A DNA stretch of 64,000 nt from an uncultured Porphyromonadaceae bacterium (GTDB lineage: Bacteria > Bacteroidota > Bacteroidia > Bacteroidales > Muribaculaceae). Both the position numbers and the translations under genes were made by a program. Positions 34,897-43,259 of this stretch are shown here, piece by piece. Below the pieces are notes generated by a model, which had not been told where the DNA came from, did no database searches, and was given only the letters and a program-made list of their open reading frames with translations. The DNA is taken from positions 1-64,000 of the forward strand of contig CAJKRG010000001.1 of the NCBI GenBank assembly GCA_905202215.1. Reading direction: 5' to 3'. Each line of letters starts with the position of its first letter. Positions within the stretch are counted from its first letter, which is position 1.

Positions 34897-35748
34897 TTAT
34901 TCGAGGTTAAAATCGCCTATGCCTATTATATCGTCTTCGTCGGGATTCTCCGACAGCGACGGTTGCCATGTGCGCACATGAATCAGAGGCATCGACATAT
35001 TTCTGAAGTCCCACAGCAGGAAAAGATATCCGTCGTCGCTGTATGAACCGCACGAATATTTCTGTCGCAAGGTCACGCCGTAAATACCTTCCATCGTGGG
35101 GTGACGCATGATTCGGAACTCCGAGAAGCCGACGTCTATCGGTTTGCCGGAATCGAATATGCGCGACAGTTTCGTGATATATTCGCGCTTGGATCGGATA
35201 TGGTATGTCACTTTGCTGTTGTTGCCTATTGCGGATGCCGGTGTGTCGCCTGTCCTGACCACATGTCCTACTATTATGAGGGCATTGTCGCTGAAAACCT
35301 GGCGTATGAAGTCGATGTCGCGGGTAGTATAGGATGTACGCAGGTGCTCGCAGTAGCTCAGTATCTTGTGGCGGCTCATGGAATCGGTCTCCTCGAGCCG
35401 TCCGCTGAGCAGTTTGGCCGCTTCGGCTCTGAAGGGATGGTCGGCTGTGATGGCGCGGGGTTCAATATCACTGAAAGTACTTGTGACGAGTGGCTGCACA
35501 GGCATCTCTTTTTCGGAAGTAGCGTTTGCCGATATTGTGTCAGTTGCGGAAAGTCGTGCCGTCGGCACGCTTTCAGGTTCGGGCACAATAACGACTGTAT
35601 CCGGTGCTTCAGCGGTATTTTCGCCGGCCGAGATAAACTCCTGGTCTAAAACAAGAGGCGGCCGCCTGTAAAGACAGGCAGCCCACCCTCCCATTAGTAC
35701 ACTAATGGTTAAAAGCAAAAGATTAAGGTTCTTTCTTTTTATGGACAT
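34897..35748 (-). CDS. Membrane-anchored NTF2-like domain protein
   Basis: 283 aa. One N-terminal hydrophobic helix (about 8-25) is followed by a Ser/Thr/Pro-rich linker (35-100) and a cystatin/NTF2-like alpha+beta domain (about 115-265) with the pattern YTTRDIDFIRQVFSDNALII, then IRSKREYITKLSRIF and VTLRQKYSCGSYSDDGYLFL. This is the fold of SnoaL/NTF2 proteins, often ligand-binding. The Cys at 25 lacks a good lipobox, so a membrane anchor is more likely than lipidation. It follows the fimbrillin-like gene by 16 bp. Confidence 0.6.
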   Translation of the reverse strand: MSIKRKNLNLLLLTISVLMGGWAACLYRRPPLVLDQEFISAGENTAEAPDTVVIVPEPESVPTARLSATDTISANATSEKEMPVQPLVTSTFSDIEPRAITADHPFRAEAAKLLSGRLEETDSMSRHKILSYCEHLRTSYTTRDIDFIRQVFSDNALIIVGHVVRTGDTPASAIGNNSKVTYHIRSKREYITKLSRIFDSGKPIDVGFSEFRIMRHPTMEGIYGVTLRQKYSCGSYSDDGYLFLLWDFRNMSMPLIHVRTWQPSLSENPDEDDIIGIGDFNLE

Positions 35749-35764
35749 TAAGTTTTAGCGATTA

Positions 35765-36652
35765 TCAATTCCAGTCCGTAATCTCTCCTCCTATTTCAAT
35801 CTTTATCTGCTCGGGATTCTTGTCGACTACGAGGTTGACTATATGGTGAATACCCGGTTTGAAGAGGAACTTGCTTTCATACAGGAAAGATACATCGTTC
35901 ATCACCACTTCGATGAGAGGCATACGGTTTTCGAGTCGCTGAGGCACCAGGATGGCTGAGTATGTGGTCGGGCCGGCCTGTCGGGCGACGATGCTCTTGC
36001 GTTCGCCGCGCACATCCTTTGTGGCAACTCCCGCCGTAAGGTCTACGGTAGCCGAGGACACTGTGTTGTGGATATAAACGGTAGCTTTTTCGGGTATCTC
36101 GCCCTCGAAGTCTTCGCCTTTTATGAGGTTGATGGAAATCTTGCTCATGATATGGCGGAACTGAAGGTTGACAGGGTCGTTCGTAGCCGATATGCCTTTT
36201 GCCGAGGCGAACAGAAAGTCGGAGGCCTCATAGTCGCTCATCGTTCCGGCCTGCGTTCCGCTCTGATCGGTACGGATTTCGAAAGGAAGATCGGTGATAG
36301 AGCTGACATCGGCGGTACGGGGGTAGTAGGCGTATGCGTTATAGTTTCCGGCGTCCCAGTAAAGCGGGCGAGATGCATTCCATGACGAGCCTGAGAAGGT
36401 GAGCGCTTCGTTGTTTACGGTATTGCCCGATACTTCGAGCGGGCGGCCGACTTCGGCCACAAAGAGACCCACGACATCCCCGGATTCAAAAGACGTCTCG
36501 GTAGCTCGTGATGCCGAGGGATGGCTGAACGTGAAATTCATGGCTGCTTTCCCGTTGGAGTTGTTGTCAGGTTCCATTGACTCGTCGGCGCAGGAGGACA
36601 GGCCGACAGTCAAGAGTAAAACGCTGAATAGTGATATTATATTGTGTTTCAT
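35765..36652 (-). CDS. Fimbrillin family (Mfa-like) lipoprotein
   Basis: 295 aa lipoprotein (lipobox LSSC, Cys21). The pattern of the Mfa-like fimbrillin domain is clear: SRATETSFESGDVVGLFV, LYWDAGNYNAYAYYPR, DYEASDFLFA, LQFRHIMSKISINL and PTTYSAILVPQ, ending in EITDWN. Fimbrillins are exported as lipoproteins and assembled into surface pili after Arg/Lys-gingipain-type processing; no fimbrial usher or anchor gene is seen here. It shares this domain with the 1180-aa peptidase and the 299-aa protein upstream, and begins the packed run that ends with the kinase and its partner. Confidence 0.88.
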   Translation of the reverse strand: MKHNIISLFSVLLLTVGLSSCADESMEPDNNSNGKAAMNFTFSHPSASRATETSFESGDVVGLFVAEVGRPLEVSGNTVNNEALTFSGSSWNASRPLYWDAGNYNAYAYYPRTADVSSITDLPFEIRTDQSGTQAGTMSDYEASDFLFASAKGISATNDPVNLQFRHIMSKISINLIKGEDFEGEIPEKATVYIHNTVSSATVDLTAGVATKDVRGERKSIVARQAGPTTYSAILVPQRLENRMPLIEVVMNDVSFLYESKFLFKPGIHHIVNLVVDKNPEQIKIEIGGEITDWN

Positions 36653-36740
36653 TTGCGAAAGCTTGATATGAGTCTATAAAGTAAATGATTTATAAAGTTA
36701 AGAAAATTGTATCGTCTGAAAATGTCTCGGAACTATTATC

Positions 36741-36759
36741 TTTACTTTTTTCACTTTTT
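36741..36759. repeat. T-rich intergenic repeat, copy A
   Basis: TTTACTTTTTTCACTTTTT on the plus strand, 8 bp downstream of the M64 gene stop (minus strand), matches copy B at 40462-40480 in 17 of 19 positions. Both copies follow a stop codon and precede the next gene of the fimbrillin cluster. They may be shared regulatory or RNA-level elements, or low-complexity sequence. Confidence 0.4.
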
Positions 36760-36766
36760 GCTCTTT

Positions 36767-39700
36767 TTACCTCTTTTTCAGAGGACTGCCTTTATGGATA
36801 ACCGGCGGAGTGGAGTACATACCGATATTGACTGTCCCGACATCTGTGCCTCTCGATGCAACCTGCGAAGTGCGTTTGTCGAGGGCGACAAATTCTTCGA
36901 AGTCGAATTGTTCGCCTGCATAGCGCTTGATGCGCTTCACGATGCTCTCGCGACTGATTGTGCTGTAGTAGGGTATGTCGTTGTTCATGCAGCTGTTCTG
37001 CTCTGATCGGAATACACCTCTGTTGTGCATATATCCGCCCTCGTATATGTCTACGATGTCGCTGTAGCGTGGGTCGAAGATCAGATGGCTCCAGCCTACT
37101 TCGTGCATCTTTCCGGTTAGTTCGATATTGTCGTACCAGCCAAGGGATTTTGCCCATAACACTGCATCTACATGTCCGCAGCAGGTGCAACTACAAGCAT
37201 CAATAAATGCATTGTGATAAATATATTCGTCGCCGAGCTTGCCAAAGCCATGGCCGCCTGCCTCATGCTGGATTACGCCGCGTGAGTCGAGCGGATAGCC
37301 ATAGGTGCTCTTGGGGCAGAAAGCGATGGCGGCTCCCGATTCCCACATCTGGCATATGCCGCCGTAGTCGGTGCTGTTGGGCACAATGATAATCAGAGTC
37401 TGGTCGATATTGCCGGAATTGACTGTCGGTGCTTTCAGTGCATAATCGAATACCATGTCGTAGTCGCACTTCAGACCGACACCTCCGGTGAAAGTAGTGC
37501 CAAAACGATTGTAGCGTATGGTGTTGACTGTTCCTACACCCGATTCGGTCGACAATGCGAAAGCCGTGTAGACATTGAAGTAATCGCGGTAGGTGGTATA
37601 TGGCTCGACGCCAAAGAAATATTCTATTTCCTGCTGCATATCGGCGAGATAGGATCCGTCGGATATGTTTTTCGCATCATAGCCGTCACCGATGATTACG
37701 ATATTGATGCCGCCGTTGTTGCCCTTCGTAGCTCTCTGCAGGGTGAGATATTCGTCTTCGCCGTATTGGTAGCCATACTGCGTCACATGGCAACGGTGTG
37801 TATAGTCTTTGTCTTTGAGGCGGAACACGACATCGCCTTCGCGCGACTCTGTGGCAGACGAGGATTTTATGGTAAGTGTGATTTCGCTCTTCTTGCTGCC
37901 CGATGTCTGCGACAGTTCGCACCAGCCGGGTATCGACTCGACCTCCCAGTCGCCTTCGGCATCTATGACGAGCGTCTGTTTGTGCTCTGTGCTAAGAGCG
38001 CAGGCAACCGACGGACGGCATACAAGCTCATGATGTGCGGCAATGCGCTTGAAATCGCACCAGCCGGGAGCGGTTGTATATTGGGTGATAGATGATTCCG
38101 GCACTTCAAGAGTAAAGTTGTCTTTTGCAACACCATCGAATGCGCCAGGCTGTATATAGGGTGGAATCTCGCTTTTGCTTACAATTGAGCCGATTCCGTA
38201 ACAGCCCTGGAAAGCACCGCCGTCCTCACTGTAGCTTGCCTCATAGCGGATATTTTCAAGGCTTTCGGGAAAGACAAGCCCTTCGATACTGCGACAATGT
38301 GCAAATGCGCCGGCTCCAATAGTCTGAAGGCCTTCGGCGAACTCGAGGGTACCCATAAGTCGCCAGTTATATGCAAATGCCTTGTCTCCAATAGTAACAA
38401 GATTTTTCGGCAAAACAAGTTCGCCCGAGAAGTCGCAGCCTTGGAAAACACCATCATTAATGACGGTAAGATTTCGTGGAAGCGCTAATTCGCCTTTGAA
38501 GTGGCAGCCCTGAAAGGCACTTGTTCCGATTGAGTTAATACCATCATGAAGAAGCAGCGTTCCATCGAATCCACAATCCGTAAATGTTTCTTCTGGAATA
38601 TCTGTTACTCCTTGAGGGATTTCTAGTGAACCTGTAAGGTTTTTACACATGAAAAATGCCCGAGAACCAATTTTGGTTAGCTTTTCAGGAAGACGTAAGT
38701 TCCCATAAAGGCCTTTACAACAATTGAATGCATATCCACGAATAATCTCTACGTTATCGGGAATGATAAGTTCACAGGTAAAGCCACAATCGCTAAAAGT
38801 GCCATTGTAATAATCAATACCTTCATCATGGGTGAAATCGAGTTCTCCCGTCTGTTCATTTTGTGAAGTGCCGATATATCTGAGAGAAGATGGCAAAGAT
38901 AATGAGCCTGTAAGAGATTTGCAACCGCAGAATGCACCGGCCTGAACATCTATTACTCCTTCAGGAATTATCAAAGAACCGGTCAGATTACGGCAACCAT
39001 AGAAAGCTCTGGTGCCGATAGAAGTAAGCTTATCAGGTAATATTAATCTTGTGAGGCTGACCTTGCCTGAATTAGAAGCCGGAAGAAAGAATGCATTAGC
39101 TGGAATTTGGTCATCTTTGCCATATGTCGCGGAAAAACCGCCCTGTTCAGCCCTACCTGCTTTAATCCTAACCTCTTTAAGGTTAAGTGCCTGTAAATTA
39201 TTCATTTCTTCTCGCATGAATGAGAAATCCCTGGCCTCGATTTCGCCGGTGATTTTCAGGTTTTTGAGGGTTTTATAGTCTTTGTTGGCGGCGGCGATGC
39301 ATTCTTTCAAGGTGCCAGGTTCGGGAACATTTACAATCACATATTCCTTGGAGGTGGCGTCGTGACTTACGAGGTCGTTTTCCCACGGTGTGATGCTCTC
39401 ACTGATAAGGGTGAGAGTATAGTCTCCCGTCATTTCCTTCTTGTCGACACGGATACCGAAATTATTCATTTTCCCGGCTACGTATTCGAAAGCTTCGTTT
39501 TTAACGAATTTATAAGGAATTCCACCAAGAGTGATGCTAAACAGAGTAGTGCCTGCACTCACGGTCTGAGGCACGACGATAGCGCGCCATTCGTCGCCGC
39601 GCTTCGACGGTATGATGGAGTTTGCTCCGATTTCTCCTTCCGGAGTGACGGTACCGGTGGCGAGGTCGATTATGGCGGTCTGTACTGTATTGGTTACGAG

Positions 39701-40309
39701 AATCTGTTTTTCAAGGCCCGACCATTCGCCCTCGGCAAAGCCGTTGCCTTCGACGAGAGTCACGCGGGCATTGGCCATGCGGTGTGTGAGCGGCAGACGG
39801 ATTACATTGGTCGTAGGCTCCACGCCGGGTACTTTACCCCACAGGAAGTCGGAAGCTTCATAGTCGCCCATGGTGCCGTTGTCATAAGTACGGGCCTGAT
39901 TGGTCCGGACAGAGAATTTGTAGCTGTTGACATCGTCGGGCGAACCGAAGGGATAGTAGCCATAGACATCTATACGCGTATGTTTGTCTTTCCAGAATAT
40001 GTCGTAGGCCGAACTCCAGCGGTATGCGGCTTCATCGAAGGTATGGCGTACGTTGTCGCCGCGGTTGCCTGATGACTGCAGAGTGCCGGGCTGCGTACCC
40101 TGATAGTCGACGATATAGACTCCCATTACATCGCCATCGGCGAAGCCGTCGTCGTCGGCTCGTGTGGTGCATTCCTGTGAAATCTGTCCCGCGAGAGTTA
40201 TGAGATTTTTGTCGCCTGACTCTCCGAGGGGAGAGTCAAATCTCTCTTCCGAACATGCCGAAAGCAACAGAACGCTCACTAAACCGGTGAAAAATAAATG
40301 TTTGTTCAT
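36767..40309 (-). CDS. Fimbrillin-like / LRR / BACON / M64 metallopeptidase chimera
   Basis: 1180 aa lipoprotein (lipobox LSAC, Cys19). Order of domains: Mfa-like fimbrillin domain (about 30-325; DGDVMGVYIV, DYEASDFLWG, LPLTHRMANARVTL), BspA-type LRR repeats (about 340-745; FYGCRNLTGSL, FQGCDFSGEL), a BACON domain (about 765-845; WCELSQTSGSKKSEITLTI) and an M64 (IgA-peptidase type) metallopeptidase (about 850-1150). The zinc motif reads HEAGGHGFGKLGDEY with His1015, Glu1016 and His1020, and Asp1027-Glu1028. The product looks like a surface protease displayed on an adhesin scaffold. The LRR part is visibly richer in A and T than the flanks. Host glycoproteins or IgA are possible substrates. 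Confidence 0.9.
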   Translation of the reverse strand: MNKHLFFTGLVSVLLLSACSEERFDSPLGESGDKNLITLAGQISQECTTRADDDGFADGDVMGVYIVDYQGTQPGTLQSSGNRGDNVRHTFDEAAYRWSSAYDIFWKDKHTRIDVYGYYPFGSPDDVNSYKFSVRTNQARTYDNGTMGDYEASDFLWGKVPGVEPTTNVIRLPLTHRMANARVTLVEGNGFAEGEWSGLEKQILVTNTVQTAIIDLATGTVTPEGEIGANSIIPSKRGDEWRAIVVPQTVSAGTTLFSITLGGIPYKFVKNEAFEYVAGKMNNFGIRVDKKEMTGDYTLTLISESITPWENDLVSHDATSKEYVIVNVPEPGTLKECIAAANKDYKTLKNLKITGEIEARDFSFMREEMNNLQALNLKEVRIKAGRAEQGGFSATYGKDDQIPANAFFLPASNSGKVSLTRLILPDKLTSIGTRAFYGCRNLTGSLIIPEGVIDVQAGAFCGCKSLTGSLSLPSSLRYIGTSQNEQTGELDFTHDEGIDYYNGTFSDCGFTCELIIPDNVEIIRGYAFNCCKGLYGNLRLPEKLTKIGSRAFFMCKNLTGSLEIPQGVTDIPEETFTDCGFDGTLLLHDGINSIGTSAFQGCHFKGELALPRNLTVINDGVFQGCDFSGELVLPKNLVTIGDKAFAYNWRLMGTLEFAEGLQTIGAGAFAHCRSIEGLVFPESLENIRYEASYSEDGGAFQGCYGIGSIVSKSEIPPYIQPGAFDGVAKDNFTLEVPESSITQYTTAPGWCDFKRIAAHHELVCRPSVACALSTEHKQTLVIDAEGDWEVESIPGWCELSQTSGSKKSEITLTIKSSSATESREGDVVFRLKDKDYTHRCHVTQYGYQYGEDEYLTLQRATKGNNGGINIVIIGDGYDAKNISDGSYLADMQQEIEYFFGVEPYTTYRDYFNVYTAFALSTESGVGTVNTIRYNRFGTTFTGGVGLKCDYDMVFDYALKAPTVNSGNIDQTLIIIVPNSTDYGGICQMWESGAAIAFCPKSTYGYPLDSRGVIQHEAGGHGFGKLGDEYIYHNAFIDACSCTCCGHVDAVLWAKSLGWYDNIELTGKMHEVGWSHLIFDPRYSDIVDIYEGGYMHNRGVFRSEQNSCMNNDIPYYSTISRESIVKRIKRYAGEQFDFEEFVALDKRTSQVASRGTDVGTVNIGMYSTPPVIHKGSPLKKR

Positions 40310-40461
40310 ATTAAGGAGTGAAAGGTGAAGAGAGTGGTTTAAAAAGTATCGAGTATAAAAAGGTTAAGAGGGAGGTGCGTTGATACGGTTGACGAAGTGT
40401 CAAAAGATTAAGATGACAGAACAGCGGCTGTATTTACGTATAGACTGTTGCCTTAACTTTA

Positions 40462-40480
40462 TTCACTTCTTTCACTTTTT
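40462..40480. repeat. T-rich intergenic repeat, copy B
   Basis: TTCACTTCTTTCACTTTTT on the plus strand, 26 bp downstream of the 299-aa fimbrillin stop and about 150 bp upstream of the M64 start. It matches copy A (36741-36759) in 17 of 19 positions. The rest of the 196-bp gap shows no clear promoter box or terminator. Confidence 0.4.
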
Positions 40481-40505
40481 AAACTTCTTGGTATTAGCTT
40501 AAAAA

Positions 40506-41405
40506 TTATTCGGCTGTACCGCCATTGTCTGTACCGTCGTCCGTCCAGGGATTGATGTTGACATTAACACCGTTGGAGGTCTTGCTCAGAGTGATGGTGA
40601 ATTTATGGCTCTTCGAACCTGTGAAAGTGAATCCTTTTTTGAGATTGAATTCCCGTCCGTCGATAGTTACAGTGATAAGATTCCCTTCACCGACAGTCTG
40701 AGGCACGATAAGAGCCTTGTATGTATTATCGGCGAAGAATGGTGTAACGGCTGCTGCACTTCCGGTTGCGGTTACAGCGCCTGTTGTGAGGTCGACGGTA
40801 GAATTACATTTGATCCCGTTGATTCTTACCGAGACATTCGAGGCTGCAAGCGACTCTTTGGTGAATCCGTTGCCGGCTTCGAGGTAGATCATGACACGGC
40901 TCATGACATGGCTGACGTTTATGACTGTAGCCGCAGCTGTGGGCGCTACATCGATTTTCTTGCCTACCATGAAGTCGGAAGCTTTGTAGGCTGCTTCTGA
41001 CGACTGATCGGCTTGAAGGACGACAGGATGGGCTTTTACCGAATTGACTGTGGAGTATGGATAGTAAAGGTAGAAATCGGCGTGTGTTTCGTTGTCTTTC
41101 CAGTATAGAAGATCGTCCGGCACCCAAGTGCCGTCGTAGGTAAACCGCATGTTGTCGACATAGTTTCCGGAGTCGAGTAGAGTGCCTGACACACCGCCGG
41201 TACGGTTGACGACATAGAGGCCGACACGGTCTCCTTTTTCGAAGCCATAGTCCGTAGCTCGCGATTCGGTTACCGAAGGGCTGATTTTGATTTCTATTTT
41301 CTTTGGTTCGGAAGGTGTAGGAGCCGGTTCATCAGAACCTCCGGAGCATCCTGCGGTCAGTAGAGCTGCACCGGCAATGAGTGATAGGCAAAAAGCTGGT
41401 TTCAT
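40506..41405 (-). CDS. Fimbrillin family (Mfa-like) lipoprotein
   Basis: 299 aa lipoprotein (lipobox TAGC, Cys20) with a short Pro/Glu linker and one Mfa-like domain: SRATDYGFEKGDRVGLYVVN, LLYWKDNETHADFYLYYPY, AYKASDFMVG, INVSHVMSRVMIYL and TYKALIVPQTVGEG, ending in INPWTDDG. It closely resembles the N-terminal domain of the M64 chimera downstream (NPWTDD against TPWEND), pointing to a common origin. A -7 box lies 42 bp upstream, so it may be the first gene of the fimbrillin/peptidase/kinase cluster. Confidence 0.88.
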   Translation of the reverse strand: MKPAFCLSLIAGAALLTAGCSGGSDEPAPTPSEPKKIEIKISPSVTESRATDYGFEKGDRVGLYVVNRTGGVSGTLLDSGNYVDNMRFTYDGTWVPDDLLYWKDNETHADFYLYYPYSTVNSVKAHPVVLQADQSSEAAYKASDFMVGKKIDVAPTAAATVINVSHVMSRVMIYLEAGNGFTKESLAASNVSVRINGIKCNSTVDLTTGAVTATGSAAAVTPFFADNTYKALIVPQTVGEGNLITVTIDGREFNLKKGFTFTGSKSHKFTITLSKTSNGVNVNINPWTDDGTDNGGTAE

Positions 41406-41446
41406 AGAGTCGGTTTATCTTTTAAGGTTTATTTGCTTTATGGCTC

Positions 41447-41475
41447 CAAAGTTACATTATTATTTTTTAGACAAA
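41447..41475 (-). promoter_or_regulatory. Promoter for the fimbrillin cluster
   Basis: The minus strand reads TAACTTTG at 41454-41447 (-7 consensus TAnnTTTG), with TTTG at 41475-41472, a 17-nt spacer, slightly shorter than the usual 19-21. Leader to the ATG at 41405 is about 35 nt. Confidence 0.55.
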
Positions 41476-41561
41476 AATTAAAACTCGGTTCAAATTGGTT
41501 CACGGTCTTATCTTTTCTCTCGGCGTAGTTTTGACGTTAGTTAGTCTTTCATCTTTTATAT

Positions 41562-41600
41562 AAAAAAGCGCGCCGCCTTGAATAAAGGAAGCGCGCTTCT
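41562..41600 (-). terminator. Terminator of the methylmalonyl-CoA decarboxylase operon
   Basis: An 8-bp GC stem (aagcgcgc at 41566-41573, gcgcgctt at 41591-41598) with an inner cctt/aagg pair is followed on the minus strand by TTTTTTATA. It begins about 20 bp after the beta-subunit stop. Confidence 0.85.
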
Positions 41601-41619
41601 GTGTGTATGGAATTTAATA

Positions 41620-42777
41620 TCAGGCGAGGAAGCCGAGGAGCACACCTGCGGCAACTGCTGAACCGATGACACCGGCAACGTTCGGACCCATGGCATGCAT
41701 GAGCAGATAGTTCGACGGATCGTATTCGAGACCGAGGTTGTTTGATATACGTGCACTCATAGGAACTGCCGATACACCGGCGTTACCGATAAGAGGATTG
41801 ATCTTCTTGTCTTTCGGAAGTACGAGATTGAAGAGCTTCACGAAAAGGACGCCGCTCGACGAGGCGATGACGAAGGCCATAAAGCCAAGGAAGAAGATGA
41901 AGATTGTCTGCGGGGTAAGGAACTGCGATGCCTGTGTCGAGGCACCGACGGTCATGCCGAGCAGAATGGTGACGATGTCGGTGAGGGCGTTGCTGGCCGT
42001 CTTGGCGAGACGCGATGTAACACCGCATTCACGCAGCAGGTTGCCGAAGAAGAGCATGCCTAGCAGAGGCAGACCCGAAGGAACGACAAAGCAGGTGAGG
42101 AGCATACCCACGATGGGGAAGATGATCTTTTCGTTCTGCGACACAGCACGGGCGGGTTTCATCTTGATGAGGCGTTCTTTCTTGGTTGTGAACAGACGCA
42201 TCAGCGGGGGCTGGATAACAGGCACAAGAGCCATGTAGGAGTATGCCGAGACCGCGATAGCTCCCATGAGATTGGGGGCAAGTTTCGATGAGAGGAAGAT
42301 AGCCGTGGGGCCGTCGGCACCGCCGATGATGGCGATTGCACCGGCCTGGTCGGGAGCGAAACCGATGGCGAGGGCTACCATATACGCACCGAAGATACCG
42401 AACTGCGCTGCGGCGCCTATGAGCATGAGCTTGGGGTTGGCGATAAGGGCCGAGAAGTCGGTCATGGCGCCGATTCCAAGGAAGATGAGGGGCGGATACC
42501 AGCCGCGCGACACACCGTTGTAAAGTATGTTGAGCACGGAGCCTTCTTCGTAAATGCCGATTTCGAGGCCTGCGGTGGCGTTGAAAGGCACGTTGCCGAT
42601 AAGGATACCGAAGCCTATGGGCACAAGGAGCATAGGTTCGAAGTTCTTCTTTATGGCAAGCCAGATAAAGAAGAGACCCACGGCGAGCATTACGAAGTTG
42701 CCGAACTGGGCGTTGGCAAAACCTGTCAGTTGCCAGAACTGAGTGAGGTTGTCTAAAAGAAAATCACCGAATGACAT
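41620..42777 (-). CDS. mmdB: Sodium-pumping decarboxylase beta subunit (OadB/MmdB)
   Basis: 385 aa, about nine to eleven membrane helices. Family blocks include NVPFNATAGLEIGIYEEGSV, GIGAMTDFSALIANP, GADGPTAIFLSSKLAP and ISNNLGLEYDPSNYLLMHAMGPNVAGVIGSAV. This subunit decarboxylates carboxybiotin and couples it to export of sodium ions. It is the last gene of the mce-mmdA-OadG-mmdC-mmdB operon, 21 bp after mmdC, which identifies the complex as methylmalonyl-CoA decarboxylase rather than oxaloacetate or glutaconyl-CoA decarboxylase. Confidence 0.95.
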   Translation of the reverse strand: MSFGDFLLDNLTQFWQLTGFANAQFGNFVMLAVGLFFIWLAIKKNFEPMLLVPIGFGILIGNVPFNATAGLEIGIYEEGSVLNILYNGVSRGWYPPLIFLGIGAMTDFSALIANPKLMLIGAAAQFGIFGAYMVALAIGFAPDQAGAIAIIGGADGPTAIFLSSKLAPNLMGAIAVSAYSYMALVPVIQPPLMRLFTTKKERLIKMKPARAVSQNEKIIFPIVGMLLTCFVVPSGLPLLGMLFFGNLLRECGVTSRLAKTASNALTDIVTILLGMTVGASTQASQFLTPQTIFIFFLGFMAFVIASSSGVLFVKLFNLVLPKDKKINPLIGNAGVSAVPMSARISNNLGLEYDPSNYLLMHAMGPNVAGVIGSAVAAGVLLGFLA

Positions 42778-42798
42778 ATTTCAAAGGTTTTGCCCTGA

Positions 42799-43230
42799 TT
42801 ATTCGATGGTGAGGAGGGTGGCGCCTTCAAGCACGGAGTCGCCGGGATTCACTGTTATGGAAGCGATACGGCCGTCGCGTCCGGCATGGATGGCGTTTTC
42901 CATCTTCATGGCTTCGAGGAGAAGCACGGTATCGGAGGCTTTTACAGTATCGCCTACTTTCACGGGGATAGAGAGGACCACACCGGGCAGCGGAGCCACT
43001 ACTGCGGCACCTTTACCGCCGGCTGCGGGTTTTGCTATCACTTTCTCTCCGGTGGAAGTGCGCGGGGCTGCAGCAGCCTTCGGTGCGGCAACCTTGACGG
43101 GAGCTGCCGACCGTTCGAGTTCCACTTTATAGGGCACGCCGTTGACTTCAACCTGTGCGATATTGTCGTCGATGTCGCCCACGGCTACTTTATATACGTT
43201 GCCGTTGATTTTATATTTGTATTCTTTCAT
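42799..43230 (-). CDS. mmdC: Biotin carboxyl carrier subunit (MmdC)
   Basis: 143 aa from ATG at 43228-43230 (MKEYKYKINGNVYKV); an in-frame start 11 codons earlier would overlap the preceding gene and lacks family similarity. An N-terminal beta region (1-40) is joined by an Ala/Pro-rich linker (41-78) to a biotinyl domain with EAMKMEN, biotin-bearing Lys109. It carries CO2 from the carboxyltransferase MmdA to the membrane subunit MmdB. Confidence 0.94.
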   Translation of the reverse strand: MKEYKYKINGNVYKVAVGDIDDNIAQVEVNGVPYKVELERSAAPVKVAAPKAAAAPRTSTGEKVIAKPAAGGKGAAVVAPLPGVVLSIPVKVGDTVKASDTVLLLEAMKMENAIHAGRDGRIASITVNPGDSVLEGATLLTIE

Positions 43231-43259
43231 TTTTTGGTCGATGATAATAATTGGGTTAG

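Noticed and set aside
38340..39060. Periodic repeats in the M64 gene as a possible CRISPR or DNA repeat array
   Set aside because: The periodicity is in frame and matches BspA-type leucine-rich protein repeats; units are not identical and there are no spacers.
39362..40072. 236-codon plus-strand frame opposite the fimbrillin/M64 gene
   Set aside because: Antisense to a clear coding region, with no recognisable domain or start context.
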